Shown here: positions 8,177 to 14,771 of the stretch, piece after piece
Layout: each line of letters begins with the position of its first letter
Position numbering within the stretch: the first letter of the stretch is position 1
Origin: Microbacteriaceae bacterium UBA963
GTDB lineage: Bacteria > Actinomycetota > Actinomycetes > Actinomycetales > Microbacteriaceae
Direction: 5' to 3'
Assembly (NCBI GenBank): GCA_002292955.1
Contig: DBCH01000096.1
Span: 1 to 17,756, forward strand
Length of the DNA: 17,756 bases
Translations under genes and position numbers: made by a program
Notes under the pieces: generated by a model
What the model saw: the letters and a program-made list of their open reading frames with translations, nothing else
What the model was told of the DNA's origin: nothing
Database searches by the model: none

Positions 8177-9691
8177 ATGACGAACAATTCTGCGGGACCT
8201 GACGAAGGCCTCGCGGACGTTCCTGCGCCGCCCGGACGCAACGACAGCGACGACGACTTTCTCACCACCGTGCCACTCGCGTGGACGCCCGGCGTGGCAT
8301 TCCGCGACGCCGCGGTAACGATTGGTGGGTCCCCGTGGACCGTCACATCGCTGCCGGATGACGTACTTCCCTTGGCGAGAAAACTTCATGCGCTTGGCCG
8401 CGTCGGCGCGTACGTCAAGACGCCGGAAGAGAAGAGGGCAGCCCTTTACCTTCTTGACCTCGGCATCATTGATCCCGTGCCTCACGGCAACGGACCCGTG
8501 ACTGACGTTGAGATTGTCGTGCCGGTTTATCGCGACTGGGATGCACTCGATCGCTGCTTGGATTCCCTCGTGGCCGAGAATCTGCCCATCGTTGTTGTTG
8601 ACGATGCTTCTCCGGAACCCTTCGCAACGGCGATACGCGACGTGGTCGAGGCGCACGACGCACGATTGATTGTTCGGGCGCAGAATGGCGGCCCCGGTGC
8701 CGCCAGAAATACTGGTTTCGCGCAGACGACCGCTCCCTTTGTCGCGTTCGTGGATTCCGATGTGGTTGCAAGCCCAGACTGGATTTCACGCCTGCGCCCG
8801 CTACTGAACGACCCCATGATTGGCGCCGTCGCGCCGAGGGTGCGGCCCGATGTCCAAGGTGACTCCGCCATCGAGCTGTATGAGGAAACGCGTTCTGAAC
8901 TCGACATGGGTGCCGTGCCCAGTCGTGTCGTTTACGGAGTGCCGGTGGGCTGGCTGCCGAGCGCGTCCGTCATTGTGCGCAGGAGCGCATCGAGCAATCC
9001 GCCCTTTGAGCCCGAAATGCGGGTGGGCGAGGACGTCGACCTGTTTTGGCGCATGGAAGAGGCAGGGTGGACCGTTCGCTATGCGCCCGACGTGGTCAAC
9101 CACCACAGGGTGCGCACGTCACTCAAAGACTTCTCGTCTCGACGGGCCTCCTACGGTGGTTCGGCAGCCCCTCTTGAGCTCAGGCACAAGAATCGACTTA
9201 TTCCTGCTCGACCCTCGCTCACGGGCCTGGGTGTTTTGGCCGCACTGGCCGTGGGTCGCCCGGGATTGGCTTTGGGCATTGCTTGCTACGAGCTGGCCCG
9301 ACAGCGGCAGATCCTCCCTCCCAGCGTCTCGCTTCCGGTTGCCGCGGAAATGGCCGGGCGCACTATCTGGTCGGACGTTTTTTGGCTCGGACACCTGCTT
9401 CGACGCGATTGGTGGCCCGTCGGCCTACTGGTCCTCCTGCTGACGCCGAAGTCTCGTCTCGCCCGGGCGGCGGCCGTCGCGATGAGCATTGAGCCGGTGC
9501 GCGACCACCTGCTGAGCCCCACCCGTCTTGACCCCGTGAGGAGTCTGGCGCTTCGCGCCCTGGATGACTCGTCCTACGGAACCGGGGTCATAGGCGGGGC
9601 GCTCCGCTGGAGAGTGCTCAATGTTGTGGCTCCCCGAATCAGGGTTCCCTGGTGGCCCTTTCGGAGCCAGAAGAATCGCCCGCCACAATAG
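8177..9691 (+). CDS. mftF: Mycofactocin glycosyltransferase MftF (GT2 family)
   Basis: This 504-residue protein has a short N-terminal domain (PLAWTPGVAFRDAAVTIGGSPWTVTSLPDDV) of the kind that precedes the transferase domain in MftF. The GT2 domain starts at VEIVVPVYRDWDALDRCLDSL and includes IVVVDDASPEP, the NGGPGAARNTGF segment, the metal/nucleotide-sugar DxD D193-S-D195, and the acceptor-site E285-D286 in GEDVDLFWRMEEAGW. The C-terminal part has hydrophobic segments (LTGLGVLAALAVG, WWPVGLLVLLLTP), which suggests membrane association. MftF adds oligoglucosyl chains to pre-mycofactocin. The ATG at 8177 has no clear Shine-Dalgarno site, unlike most genes here, although the importer gene ends only 42 bp upstream. 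Translation may rely on coupling. It closes the mftD-importer-mftF unit and converges on the next minus-strand gene. Confidence 0.93.
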   Translation: MTNNSAGPDEGLADVPAPPGRNDSDDDFLTTVPLAWTPGVAFRDAAVTIGGSPWTVTSLPDDVLPLARKLHALGRVGAYVKTPEEKRAALYLLDLGIIDPVPHGNGPVTDVEIVVPVYRDWDALDRCLDSLVAENLPIVVVDDASPEPFATAIRDVVEAHDARLIVRAQNGGPGAARNTGFAQTTAPFVAFVDSDVVASPDWISRLRPLLNDPMIGAVAPRVRPDVQGDSAIELYEETRSELDMGAVPSRVVYGVPVGWLPSASVIVRRSASSNPPFEPEMRVGEDVDLFWRMEEAGWTVRYAPDVVNHHRVRTSLKDFSSRRASYGGSAAPLELRHKNRLIPARPSLTGLGVLAALAVGRPGLALGIACYELARQRQILPPSVSLPVAAEMAGRTIWSDVFWLGHLLRRDWWPVGLLVLLLTPKSRLARAAAVAMSIEPVRDHLLSPTRLDPVRSLALRALDDSSYGTGVIGGALRWRVLNVVAPRIRVPWWPFRSQKNRPPQ

Positions 9692-9739
9692 TTGGTCGAA
9701 CGTCCGGCTCACTCACTCAATGAGGGTTGGATCGCCAGT

Positions 9740-10672
9740 TCAGTTGACGGTCAGGACGATTTTGCCTCGGGTGTGACCTGCCATGTTCTCTGACCACGCC
9801 TGAGCAACCTGTTCGAGCGGGTACACGGCCGATAAATCGACCGTGATCTTTCCTGCTTCGACGAGCTTGGTGATGGCATCAAGGTCGGTGACGTCGGGAT
9901 GCACGTCGCCCATGATTCCGCCGAGTTCCTTGACGAGGGGATTGGTGACCGAGACGAGGCGACCCGCGGACTTCTTCGAAAGAAGGGCTGGGCTATCGGT
10001 CAACGCGTCTCCGCCAATGAGATCCAGAACGGCGTCTACTCCATCGGGGGCAATCTCGCGCACGCGCTCAACGAGTCCGTCACCGTAGGTCACGGGGATG
10101 GCGCCGAGGCTCTTGAGGTAGTCGTGGTTCTTCTCGGAAGCGGTGCCAATAACCCGCGCTCCCTGAGCCACCGCAATTTGAACGGCGAACGATCCGACAC
10201 CGCCGGCGGCGGCATGAACGAGAACGGTATCTCCCGAGGAGACCTGCAGGTCGTGGATCAACGTCTGATAAGCCGTGAGACCGGCCAGCGGAACAGCGGC
10301 GGCTTGGGTGAAGTCCATGTTCTTTGGCTTGAGTGTCACGGTGCGCAGCGGGGCCGCGACTTTCTCAGCGTACGTGCCGCCATGGATGGTGTCTTTACGC
10401 ACGTAGCCGTAGACCTCGTCGCCCGGAGCAAGCCGGCGCACGGCCGGCCCAACCGACTCAACGACGCCGGCCACATCCCACCCGGGAATCGAAGGAAAGT
10501 GAGTCTCGAGAAGGGCATCGAGGTGACCGCCCGCGAGTTTCCAGTCGACCGGGTTGACCGATACTGCTCGAACCGCAATCTTTACCCAGTCGGGTCCCAC
10601 CCGAGGTTCGGGAACGTCGGTGATTTCGAGGCCCTCGGGCCCGCCAAATTCGCGATAAACGACAGCTTTCAT
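9740..10672 (-). CDS. Zinc-independent MDR oxidoreductase, quinone-reductase/NADP-dependent type
   Basis: This 310-residue medium-chain dehydrogenase/reductase starts MKAVVYREFGGPEGLEITDVPEPRVGPDWVKIAV, as in the quinone oxidoreductase and zeta-crystallin group. The zinc ligands of alcohol dehydrogenases are absent (SVNPVDWKLAGG and PGWDVAGVVE take their places). The nucleotide-binding motif is HAAAGGVGSFAVQIAVAQGARVIGTAS, which usually prefers NADPH. Likely reactions are reduction of quinones or alpha,beta-unsaturated carbonyls. A good Shine-Dalgarno site (AGGAAAG on the minus strand, 10684-10678) precedes the ATG at 10672. It lies 69 bp downstream of the NDMA-dependent alcohol dehydrogenase on the same strand, so the two are probably co-transcribed. 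It may remove a reactive enal or enone made in the same pathway. Confidence 0.88.
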   Translation of the reverse strand: MKAVVYREFGGPEGLEITDVPEPRVGPDWVKIAVRAVSVNPVDWKLAGGHLDALLETHFPSIPGWDVAGVVESVGPAVRRLAPGDEVYGYVRKDTIHGGTYAEKVAAPLRTVTLKPKNMDFTQAAAVPLAGLTAYQTLIHDLQVSSGDTVLVHAAAGGVGSFAVQIAVAQGARVIGTASEKNHDYLKSLGAIPVTYGDGLVERVREIAPDGVDAVLDLIGGDALTDSPALLSKKSAGRLVSVTNPLVKELGGIMGDVHPDVTDLDAITKLVEAGKITVDLSAVYPLEQVAQAWSENMAGHTRGKIVLTVN

Positions 10673-10741
10673 GAGTGCTTTCCTAACCTGTTTGTTCCCG
10701 AGATGGGTTCCGGTGGCACGAAGGCACCAGCGGCCGTGAGA

Positions 10742-11857
10742 CTAGTGAGAGATTTCGAGAAGGCCTCGGATGTTCTTGCCTGCCAGCATGTCGTCATAAC
10801 CCTTGTTGACATCGTCCAGGCCGTAGCGCGTGGTGATCAGCTGATCGAGCTTGAGCGAGCCGCGGAGGTAGAGGTCGATGAGCTTGGGTATGTCATAGTG
10901 CGGGTTTCCCGAACCGAACAGGCTACCCACGATCGCCTTCTGGTAGAGCGTGAGCTCGAAGCTGGGGATCTCAATGAGCAGGTCGGGGCTTGATACCGCA
11001 GTGATCACGAGGCGTCCGCCCTTGCGGATCATCGAGAAGCCGTCGCTCACAACCTGCTTGTCCACGAGGCCCACCGTAATGATGGCAGCGTCTGCACCCA
11101 CACCGCGGGTTTCAGACCACACGAAATCGTGAGCCTCTTCGGCACTGGCAAATGCGTGCGTGGCTCCAAGTTCCAGGGCCTTCTCGCGCTTGAACGCGAC
11201 GGGGTCCACGGCGATGACGAGTTCGGCTCCCGCGTGAGCGGCGCCCTGCACGGCGTTGATGCCGATGCCGCCGATGCCGTAGATCACAATTCGGTCACCA
11301 GGGCGCGTGTTGGCGGCATTAACATTGACCGCCGAGCCCCATCCGGTAGGAACGCCACACGCAACAATGGCGGCTTTGTCGAGCGGCATTTCGGGCGGGA
11401 GGGGAACCACACAGGCGGCGGGGATGACGTTCCACTGGGAGAACGTGCCGAGCAGGTCGACGGCGCCGACGCCCTGCCCACGACCGTGCAGGCGCTGCGT
11501 GCCGTCAAGCATGGTTCCCGACATAAGGAACGCTCCGTTGTCGCACAGGTTGGTCTGGCCGGTGACACAGAAGCGACAGCGTCCGCACGACGGCATCCAC
11601 GAGGTGACGAAGGGGTCGCCAGCCTTGAGGTGAGTAACGCCAGGACCGACCTCTTCAACGATTCCGGCTCCCTCGTGACCGCCCACCATGGGTGGAGTGA
11701 ATCCGAGATCGCCGTTGCGGAGGTGCTCATCGGTGTGGCACAGGCCCGCGTAGTCAAACCGAACGAGAACTTCGCCCTCTTTGGGTGCGTCGAGTTCGAG
11801 CTCTTCGACTTCGTAGTTTCCTGTTGCTTTCCACATCACAGCGGCGCGTGTCTTCAC
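10742..11857 (-). CDS. NDMA-dependent, mycofactocin-associated zinc alcohol dehydrogenase
   Basis: I place the start at GTG 11857, giving 371 residues beginning MKTRAAVMWKATGNYEVEELELDAPKEGEVLV. A Shine-Dalgarno AAGGAG lies 5 nt upstream (11868-11863), and family members begin at this point. An ATG at 11932 would add 25 unrelated residues. Catalytic zinc ligands are C40, H61 and C167 with E62 beside H61; structural zinc cysteines are C91, C94, C97 and C105. The Rossmann motif is GIGGIG (194-199). Segments LHGRGQGVGAVDLLGTFSQW, CGVPTGWGSAVNVNAA and ELTLYQKAIVGSLFGSGNPHYDIPKLIDLY match the family of NDMA-dependent alcohol dehydrogenases. These keep NAD bound tightly and recycle it with mycofactocin. 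The gene is divergent from the 12121-16693 operon, so it probably oxidises an alcohol in that pathway; the substrate is unknown. Confidence 0.93.
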   Translation of the reverse strand: MKTRAAVMWKATGNYEVEELELDAPKEGEVLVRFDYAGLCHTDEHLRNGDLGFTPPMVGGHEGAGIVEEVGPGVTHLKAGDPFVTSWMPSCGRCRFCVTGQTNLCDNGAFLMSGTMLDGTQRLHGRGQGVGAVDLLGTFSQWNVIPAACVVPLPPEMPLDKAAIVACGVPTGWGSAVNVNAANTRPGDRIVIYGIGGIGINAVQGAAHAGAELVIAVDPVAFKREKALELGATHAFASAEEAHDFVWSETRGVGADAAIITVGLVDKQVVSDGFSMIRKGGRLVITAVSSPDLLIEIPSFELTLYQKAIVGSLFGSGNPHYDIPKLIDLYLRGSLKLDQLITTRYGLDDVNKGYDDMLAGKNIRGLLEISH

Positions 11858-12120
11858 AGTTTCTCCTTGAGAGCTAACGGGGTCCTTAGGGAATTCTGCA
11901 ACACGCGACGAATCAATGTCAACAGTTCCCATGATTTGTTCGGACTCGAGAGGCTAGCGATGCGGTCACAGCACCAAAATATCCCGAACAATCAAGGAAT
12001 GAGGGCACTTCTATTTTGGAATAGTATTGTTGACAGTTGAGGGGAATTGTGGCATCTTTCTTGACAGTCCCTATAAATATTGATGGCGCACGGCAATCAA
12101 TTCGTACCGAGGAGTAGTTC
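11858..12120. promoter_or_regulatory. Divergent promoter region between the alcohol dehydrogenase and the catabolic operon
   Basis: This is the largest intergenic gap (263 bp) and is clearly richer in A+T than its surroundings. Minus-strand candidate promoter for the dehydrogenase: TTGACA (11922-11917) with CAGAAT (11898-11893), 18-nt spacer, giving a short leader. Plus-strand candidate: GTGGCA (12049-12054) with TATAAA (12072-12077), 17-nt spacer; GAGGAG (12109-12114) lies 6 nt before the ATG at 12121. The octamer TGTTGACA occurs on the minus strand at 11924-11917 and on the plus strand at 12028-12035, so it faces both ways. CTATTTTGGAATAG (12011-12024) is a palindrome with 5-bp arms around TTGG and could be an operator. 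No regulator gene for this block lies in the window. Confidence 0.45.
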
Positions 12121-12453
12121 ATGTCAGAGGTTTTTCCCGCGGCCGACAAGAAGGCTGTTATCGATTTCGGTTTCGACGGTCCCTTCGGACCCTTTGCCGC
12201 AGAATTGTCCTTCAACGCGGCAGACAGCACCGTGACGTTCCTGGTTACTCGCGGCTCGATGCTCGACAAGACGGAGACCTGCAGCTACGAAGCAAGCATG
12301 ATCACCGAGGGCATTTGGCTCGTTATGTGGCGTGAAGCAGACGGCCTCACGGTCGTTCAGGTCCAAGACTTCAATCTGGGTAAAGTTACCTCGGGAGTCA
12401 CCACGCCCGACCACCAGCTCGTTCAGATCAATGGAAACATTAGCCTGCTCTAA
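12121..12453 (+). CDS. MoaF-like small beta-barrel protein
   Basis: This 110-residue soluble protein has no signal peptide and no membrane span. Its alternating strands resemble the MoaF-related domain, a small calycin-type barrel. The best matching part is CSYEASMITEGIWLVMWREADGLTVVQVQDFNLGKVTSGVTTPDHQLVQINGNISLL, which follows the family pattern of Y-a-x-x-i-x-x-G-v-y-x-V-x-W-x-E-x-D-G and V-x-D-f. These proteins are poorly characterised. MoaF was named from a monoamine-related regulon and is not a molybdopterin protein. Some relatives may bind small aromatic or acidic ligands, and the related phenolic acid decarboxylase fold shows that catalysis is possible. It has a strong ribosome binding site and follows the only promoter region of the operon, so it is probably the first gene. 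Function here is unknown. Confidence 0.75.
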   Translation: MSEVFPAADKKAVIDFGFDGPFGPFAAELSFNAADSTVTFLVTRGSMLDKTETCSYEASMITEGIWLVMWREADGLTVVQVQDFNLGKVTSGVTTPDHQLVQINGNISLL

Positions 12454-12464
12454 CGAACCTGATG

Positions 12465-12480
12465 TTCGGAAGCTTCCGAA
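12465..12480. promoter_or_regulatory. Perfect 16-bp palindrome before the lyase gene
   Basis: TTCGGAAGCTTCCGAA is its own reverse complement over all 16 bases. It lies 11 bp after the MoaF-like stop and 15 bp before the lyase ATG at 12496. No U-tract follows, so it is not a standard terminator. It could be an operator, or a cruciform or hairpin that tunes expression of the downstream genes. The lyase has only a weak ribosome binding site (AATAGG), so a structure here could matter for its translation. Confidence 0.5.
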
Positions 12481-12495
12481 TGAGAATAGGCAAAA

Positions 12496-13371
12496 ATGAT
12501 TTCTTTCCGGGCTAGTTTGGCTCAGGCGCATTCGTCCAAGAAGGCGCTCACCTTGCCTGGTGCCTACGACGCACTCAGCGCTCGTCTCATCCAGGCTCAG
12601 GGTTTTTCGGCCGTGTACCTCACCGGCGCAGGACTGGCAAACTCCATGCTCGGTGTGCCCGACATCGGTCTTGTGACCGCGGTCGAATTGCGCGACCACG
12701 TGGCGCGCATTGCGGAAACGCTTGAGATTCCCTTGGTTGTCGATGGCGACACCGGGTTTGGCAACGCCGTGAACACCTATCGCACGGTGAGACTTCTTGA
12801 ACGGGCCGGAGCCTCGGCAATCCAGATTGAAGATCAGGTCTTCCCCAAAAAGTGTGGTCACTTTGCCGGCAAAGCCGTCATCAGCTCTCAGGAGATGGTC
12901 CAGAAGGTTCACGCTGCGGTGGATGCACGCCAGAGCGACGAGACGGTGATCATTGCACGAACGGATGTGCGCGCTATTTCGACGCTCGAGGAAGCGTTCG
13001 AGCGCGTCGAGCTGTATCGCGAAGCGGGCGCGGACGTCCTATTTGTTGAAGCCCCTGAGTCGGTCGACGAACTTCGCACCATCGGCAGTCGCTTTGATGT
13101 TCCGCTCATTGCCAACATGGTCGAGGGCGGCAAAACGCCCCTGTGCACCGTGGACGAGTTGAGCGACATGGGTTTCTCCGCGGTGCTCTTTGCCAACGCG
13201 GCACTGCGCGTTTCCCAGCGCGCCATGTCAGAGATGCTGCGAGAGCTTCACACCACCGGGTCGACAAACGGCAAACTGGATGTCATGGCCACGTGGGAAG
13301 AGCGTCAGAGCATCGTTGGCAAGCCCTTTTTCGATGAACTCGAGATTAAGTACGCCACTAAGGAGCCCTAA
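12496..13371 (+). CDS. Isocitrate lyase/PEP mutase-superfamily C-C lyase
   Basis: This 291-residue protein has the TIM-barrel landmarks of the superfamily: PGAYDALSARLIQAQGFSAVYLTGAGLANSMLG, the metal-binding D83-G-D85-T-G-F-G, IQIEDQ, and the gating-loop motif KKCGH with catalytic cysteine C120. The cysteine favours a true lyase (2-methylisocitrate lyase or 2,3-dimethylmalate lyase type). Phosphonopyruvate-acting relatives and oxaloacetate decarboxylase-like members usually lack it. Such enzymes split 2-hydroxy-dicarboxylates or tricarboxylates into an oxo-acid plus a shorter carboxylate. No citrate synthase or dehydratase of a methylcitrate cycle is nearby, so it is unlikely to be ordinary PrpB. 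The stop lies 2 bp before the next gene. I infer that it cleaves the carbon skeleton left after the downstream hydrolases act. Confidence 0.88.
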   Translation: MISFRASLAQAHSSKKALTLPGAYDALSARLIQAQGFSAVYLTGAGLANSMLGVPDIGLVTAVELRDHVARIAETLEIPLVVDGDTGFGNAVNTYRTVRLLERAGASAIQIEDQVFPKKCGHFAGKAVISSQEMVQKVHAAVDARQSDETVIIARTDVRAISTLEEAFERVELYREAGADVLFVEAPESVDELRTIGSRFDVPLIANMVEGGKTPLCTVDELSDMGFSAVLFANAALRVSQRAMSEMLRELHTTGSTNGKLDVMATWEERQSIVGKPFFDELEIKYATKEP

Positions 13372-13373
13372 CC

Positions 13374-14771
13374 ATGACTCACGCCGATCTCCTCATCACG
13401 GGAGCCAACGTAGTTTTACCGGAGGGCGTTCGTCAGGTTGACATTGCCGTCACGGATGGCATCATCACAGACATTGTTGAGGCCGGCACAAGCGTCGACG
13501 CCGACGAGGTGTTCGATGCCTCGGGCCTGCACGTTCTCCCCGGTGCTATCGACCCACACGTTCACCTGAGTCCCGACATCAGTTTCCCCAAGACGCCCGA
13601 AGACGCCATTCCGGAGTCGCGTTCGGCAGCTGCTGGTGGCGTCACCTCCATGCTCATCTATTTGATGTCCGCGCAGCCCTACGAAGAAGTCTTTCCGGTT
13701 GCCAAGGAGACCATGGCGGCAGACTCCGTTGTTGATTTTGGCTTCCACTTCTGCGTTGTCACCCGCGAACAGCTGGATTCCATTCCTCACTACGCCAAGG
13801 ACTTGGGTGTCAGTTCCTACAAGTTCTTCATGAACTTCCGCGGCGATGAGGGCGCCTATCTCGGACTCCCGGGCAACGACGACGGGTTCCTCTTCGACCT
13901 GCTGGAGGCCGTCGCGGCCAATGGCGCCATGCTGTGTCCCCACGCGGAGAACATTGAGCTGGTCTGGCGCTTGCGCACAGCGGGCGTGAAAGAGGGAAAG
14001 AATCCCCTCGACTCGTGGAACCTTGCACGACCCGACTACATCGAGGCCGACGCGCTGAACAAGCTCGCCTTCTTAGGTCGAGTCACTGGAGCCAGCCACT
14101 ACGCGGTTCACACTTCGGGTGCGCTGTCGCTCGATGTGCTCGAAATGGGGCGCACGCGCAACGACAATATTTTCATCGAGACCTGCCCGCACTACCTCAC
14201 CCTCGACAGCGATTCGACGTGTGGTTGTTACGGCAAGGTCAACCCGCCCCTGCGCACGCCTGCGGATCGGGAGGCACTGTGGACGGCACTGGCCAACGGT
14301 GTGATCGACACGGTGGGTTCCGACCACGTCCCTCGCCACCGCTCCTTTAAAGAGAAGGACATCTGGACCGCATCCGCTGGGTTCCCCGGTGTGGAGAATG
14401 TCCTCCCCTCGCTCCTCTCGGAGGGTCACCACAAACGCGGCATCCCCCTCACGCGAATTGCTGAGGTTACCTCGAAGCGCCCGGCCGAACTCTTTGGTCT
14501 GTACCCCCAAAAGGGCGCCATTCGGGTCGGATCCGATGCAGACTTTGCCGTGATTGACCTGAACGAGAAGTGGAAAGTCGTGGGTGAAGACCAGTTGTCG
14601 GCCGCGGCGTACAGCCCGTGGGAAGGCGAGGAGTTCACCGGACGCGTTCGGCACACCTTCGTGCGCGGCAACAAGGTGTTCTCTGTCGGTGAGGAATTTG
14701 GGCCGGCAACGGGTCGTTTCCTGGCACGGCACAAGAGTGGAGCCGCAGCGTTGGAGGCCCAGAATGACTAA
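13374..14771 (+). CDS. Cyclic amidohydrolase (dihydropyrimidinase/hydantoinase/allantoinase family)
   Basis: This 465-residue protein of the amidohydrolase superfamily carries all ligands of the binuclear metal site: H62 and H64 (DPHVHL), carbamylated K150 (SSYKFF), H190 (CPHAEN), H246 (YAVHTS) and D317 (GSDHVP). The C-terminal beta-sandwich ends with GSDADFAVIDL and the usual GRVRHTFVRGNKVF. The motif VNPPLRTPADREALWTALANGVIDTVGSDHVP is typical of dihydropyrimidinase, hydantoinase and allantoinase relatives. They hydrolyse cyclic amide bonds in five- or six-membered rings to give N-carbamoyl or amide acids. The specificity loop (GCYGKVN) is not one I can assign to a known substrate. AAGGAG lies 8 nt before the ATG, inside the end of the lyase gene. 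The downstream N-carbamoylsarcosine-amidase-like gene overlaps by 8 bp, the logical next step for a carbamoyl product. Confidence 0.92.
   Translation: MTHADLLITGANVVLPEGVRQVDIAVTDGIITDIVEAGTSVDADEVFDASGLHVLPGAIDPHVHLSPDISFPKTPEDAIPESRSAAAGGVTSMLIYLMSAQPYEEVFPVAKETMAADSVVDFGFHFCVVTREQLDSIPHYAKDLGVSSYKFFMNFRGDEGAYLGLPGNDDGFLFDLLEAVAANGAMLCPHAENIELVWRLRTAGVKEGKNPLDSWNLARPDYIEADALNKLAFLGRVTGASHYAVHTSGALSLDVLEMGRTRNDNIFIETCPHYLTLDSDSTCGCYGKVNPPLRTPADREALWTALANGVIDTVGSDHVPRHRSFKEKDIWTASAGFPGVENVLPSLLSEGHHKRGIPLTRIAEVTSKRPAELFGLYPQKGAIRVGSDADFAVIDLNEKWKVVGEDQLSAAAYSPWEGEEFTGRVRHTFVRGNKVFSVGEEFGPATGRFLARHKSGAAALEAQND

Noticed and set aside
9692..9739. Terminator between mftF and the convergent MDR
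   Set aside because: Only CTCA-A-TGAG symmetry was found, with a one-base centre, which cannot make a stable hairpin.
9899..10993. 364-residue open frame on the plus strand
   Set aside because: It runs antisense across two well-supported minus-strand MDR genes, shows no domain, and reflects codon bias in GC-rich DNA.
11858..11932. Alcohol dehydrogenase start at ATG 11932
   Set aside because: The extra 25 residues do not resemble the family. GTG 11857 has AAGGAG at 5 nt and gives the usual N-terminus. The predicted minus-strand promoter also lies within this stretch.
12465..12480. Intrinsic terminator after the MoaF-like gene
   Set aside because: The palindrome has no loop of its own and no U-tract follows; the next gene starts 15 bp later.
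12124..12912. 262-residue open frame on the minus strand
   Set aside because: It is antisense to the MoaF-like and lyase genes, spans their intergenic gap, and has no recognisable motif.
12496..13371. Ordinary PrpB of a methylcitrate cycle
   Set aside because: No methylcitrate synthase or dehydratase is adjacent and the operon context is hydrolytic; the motif alone does not decide between family members.
14584..14763. Earlier in-frame ATG for the N-carbamoylsarcosine-amidase-like gene
   Set aside because: It lies inside the amidohydrolase gene and encodes unrelated arginine-rich sequence. ATG 14764 has GGAGG at 6 nt.
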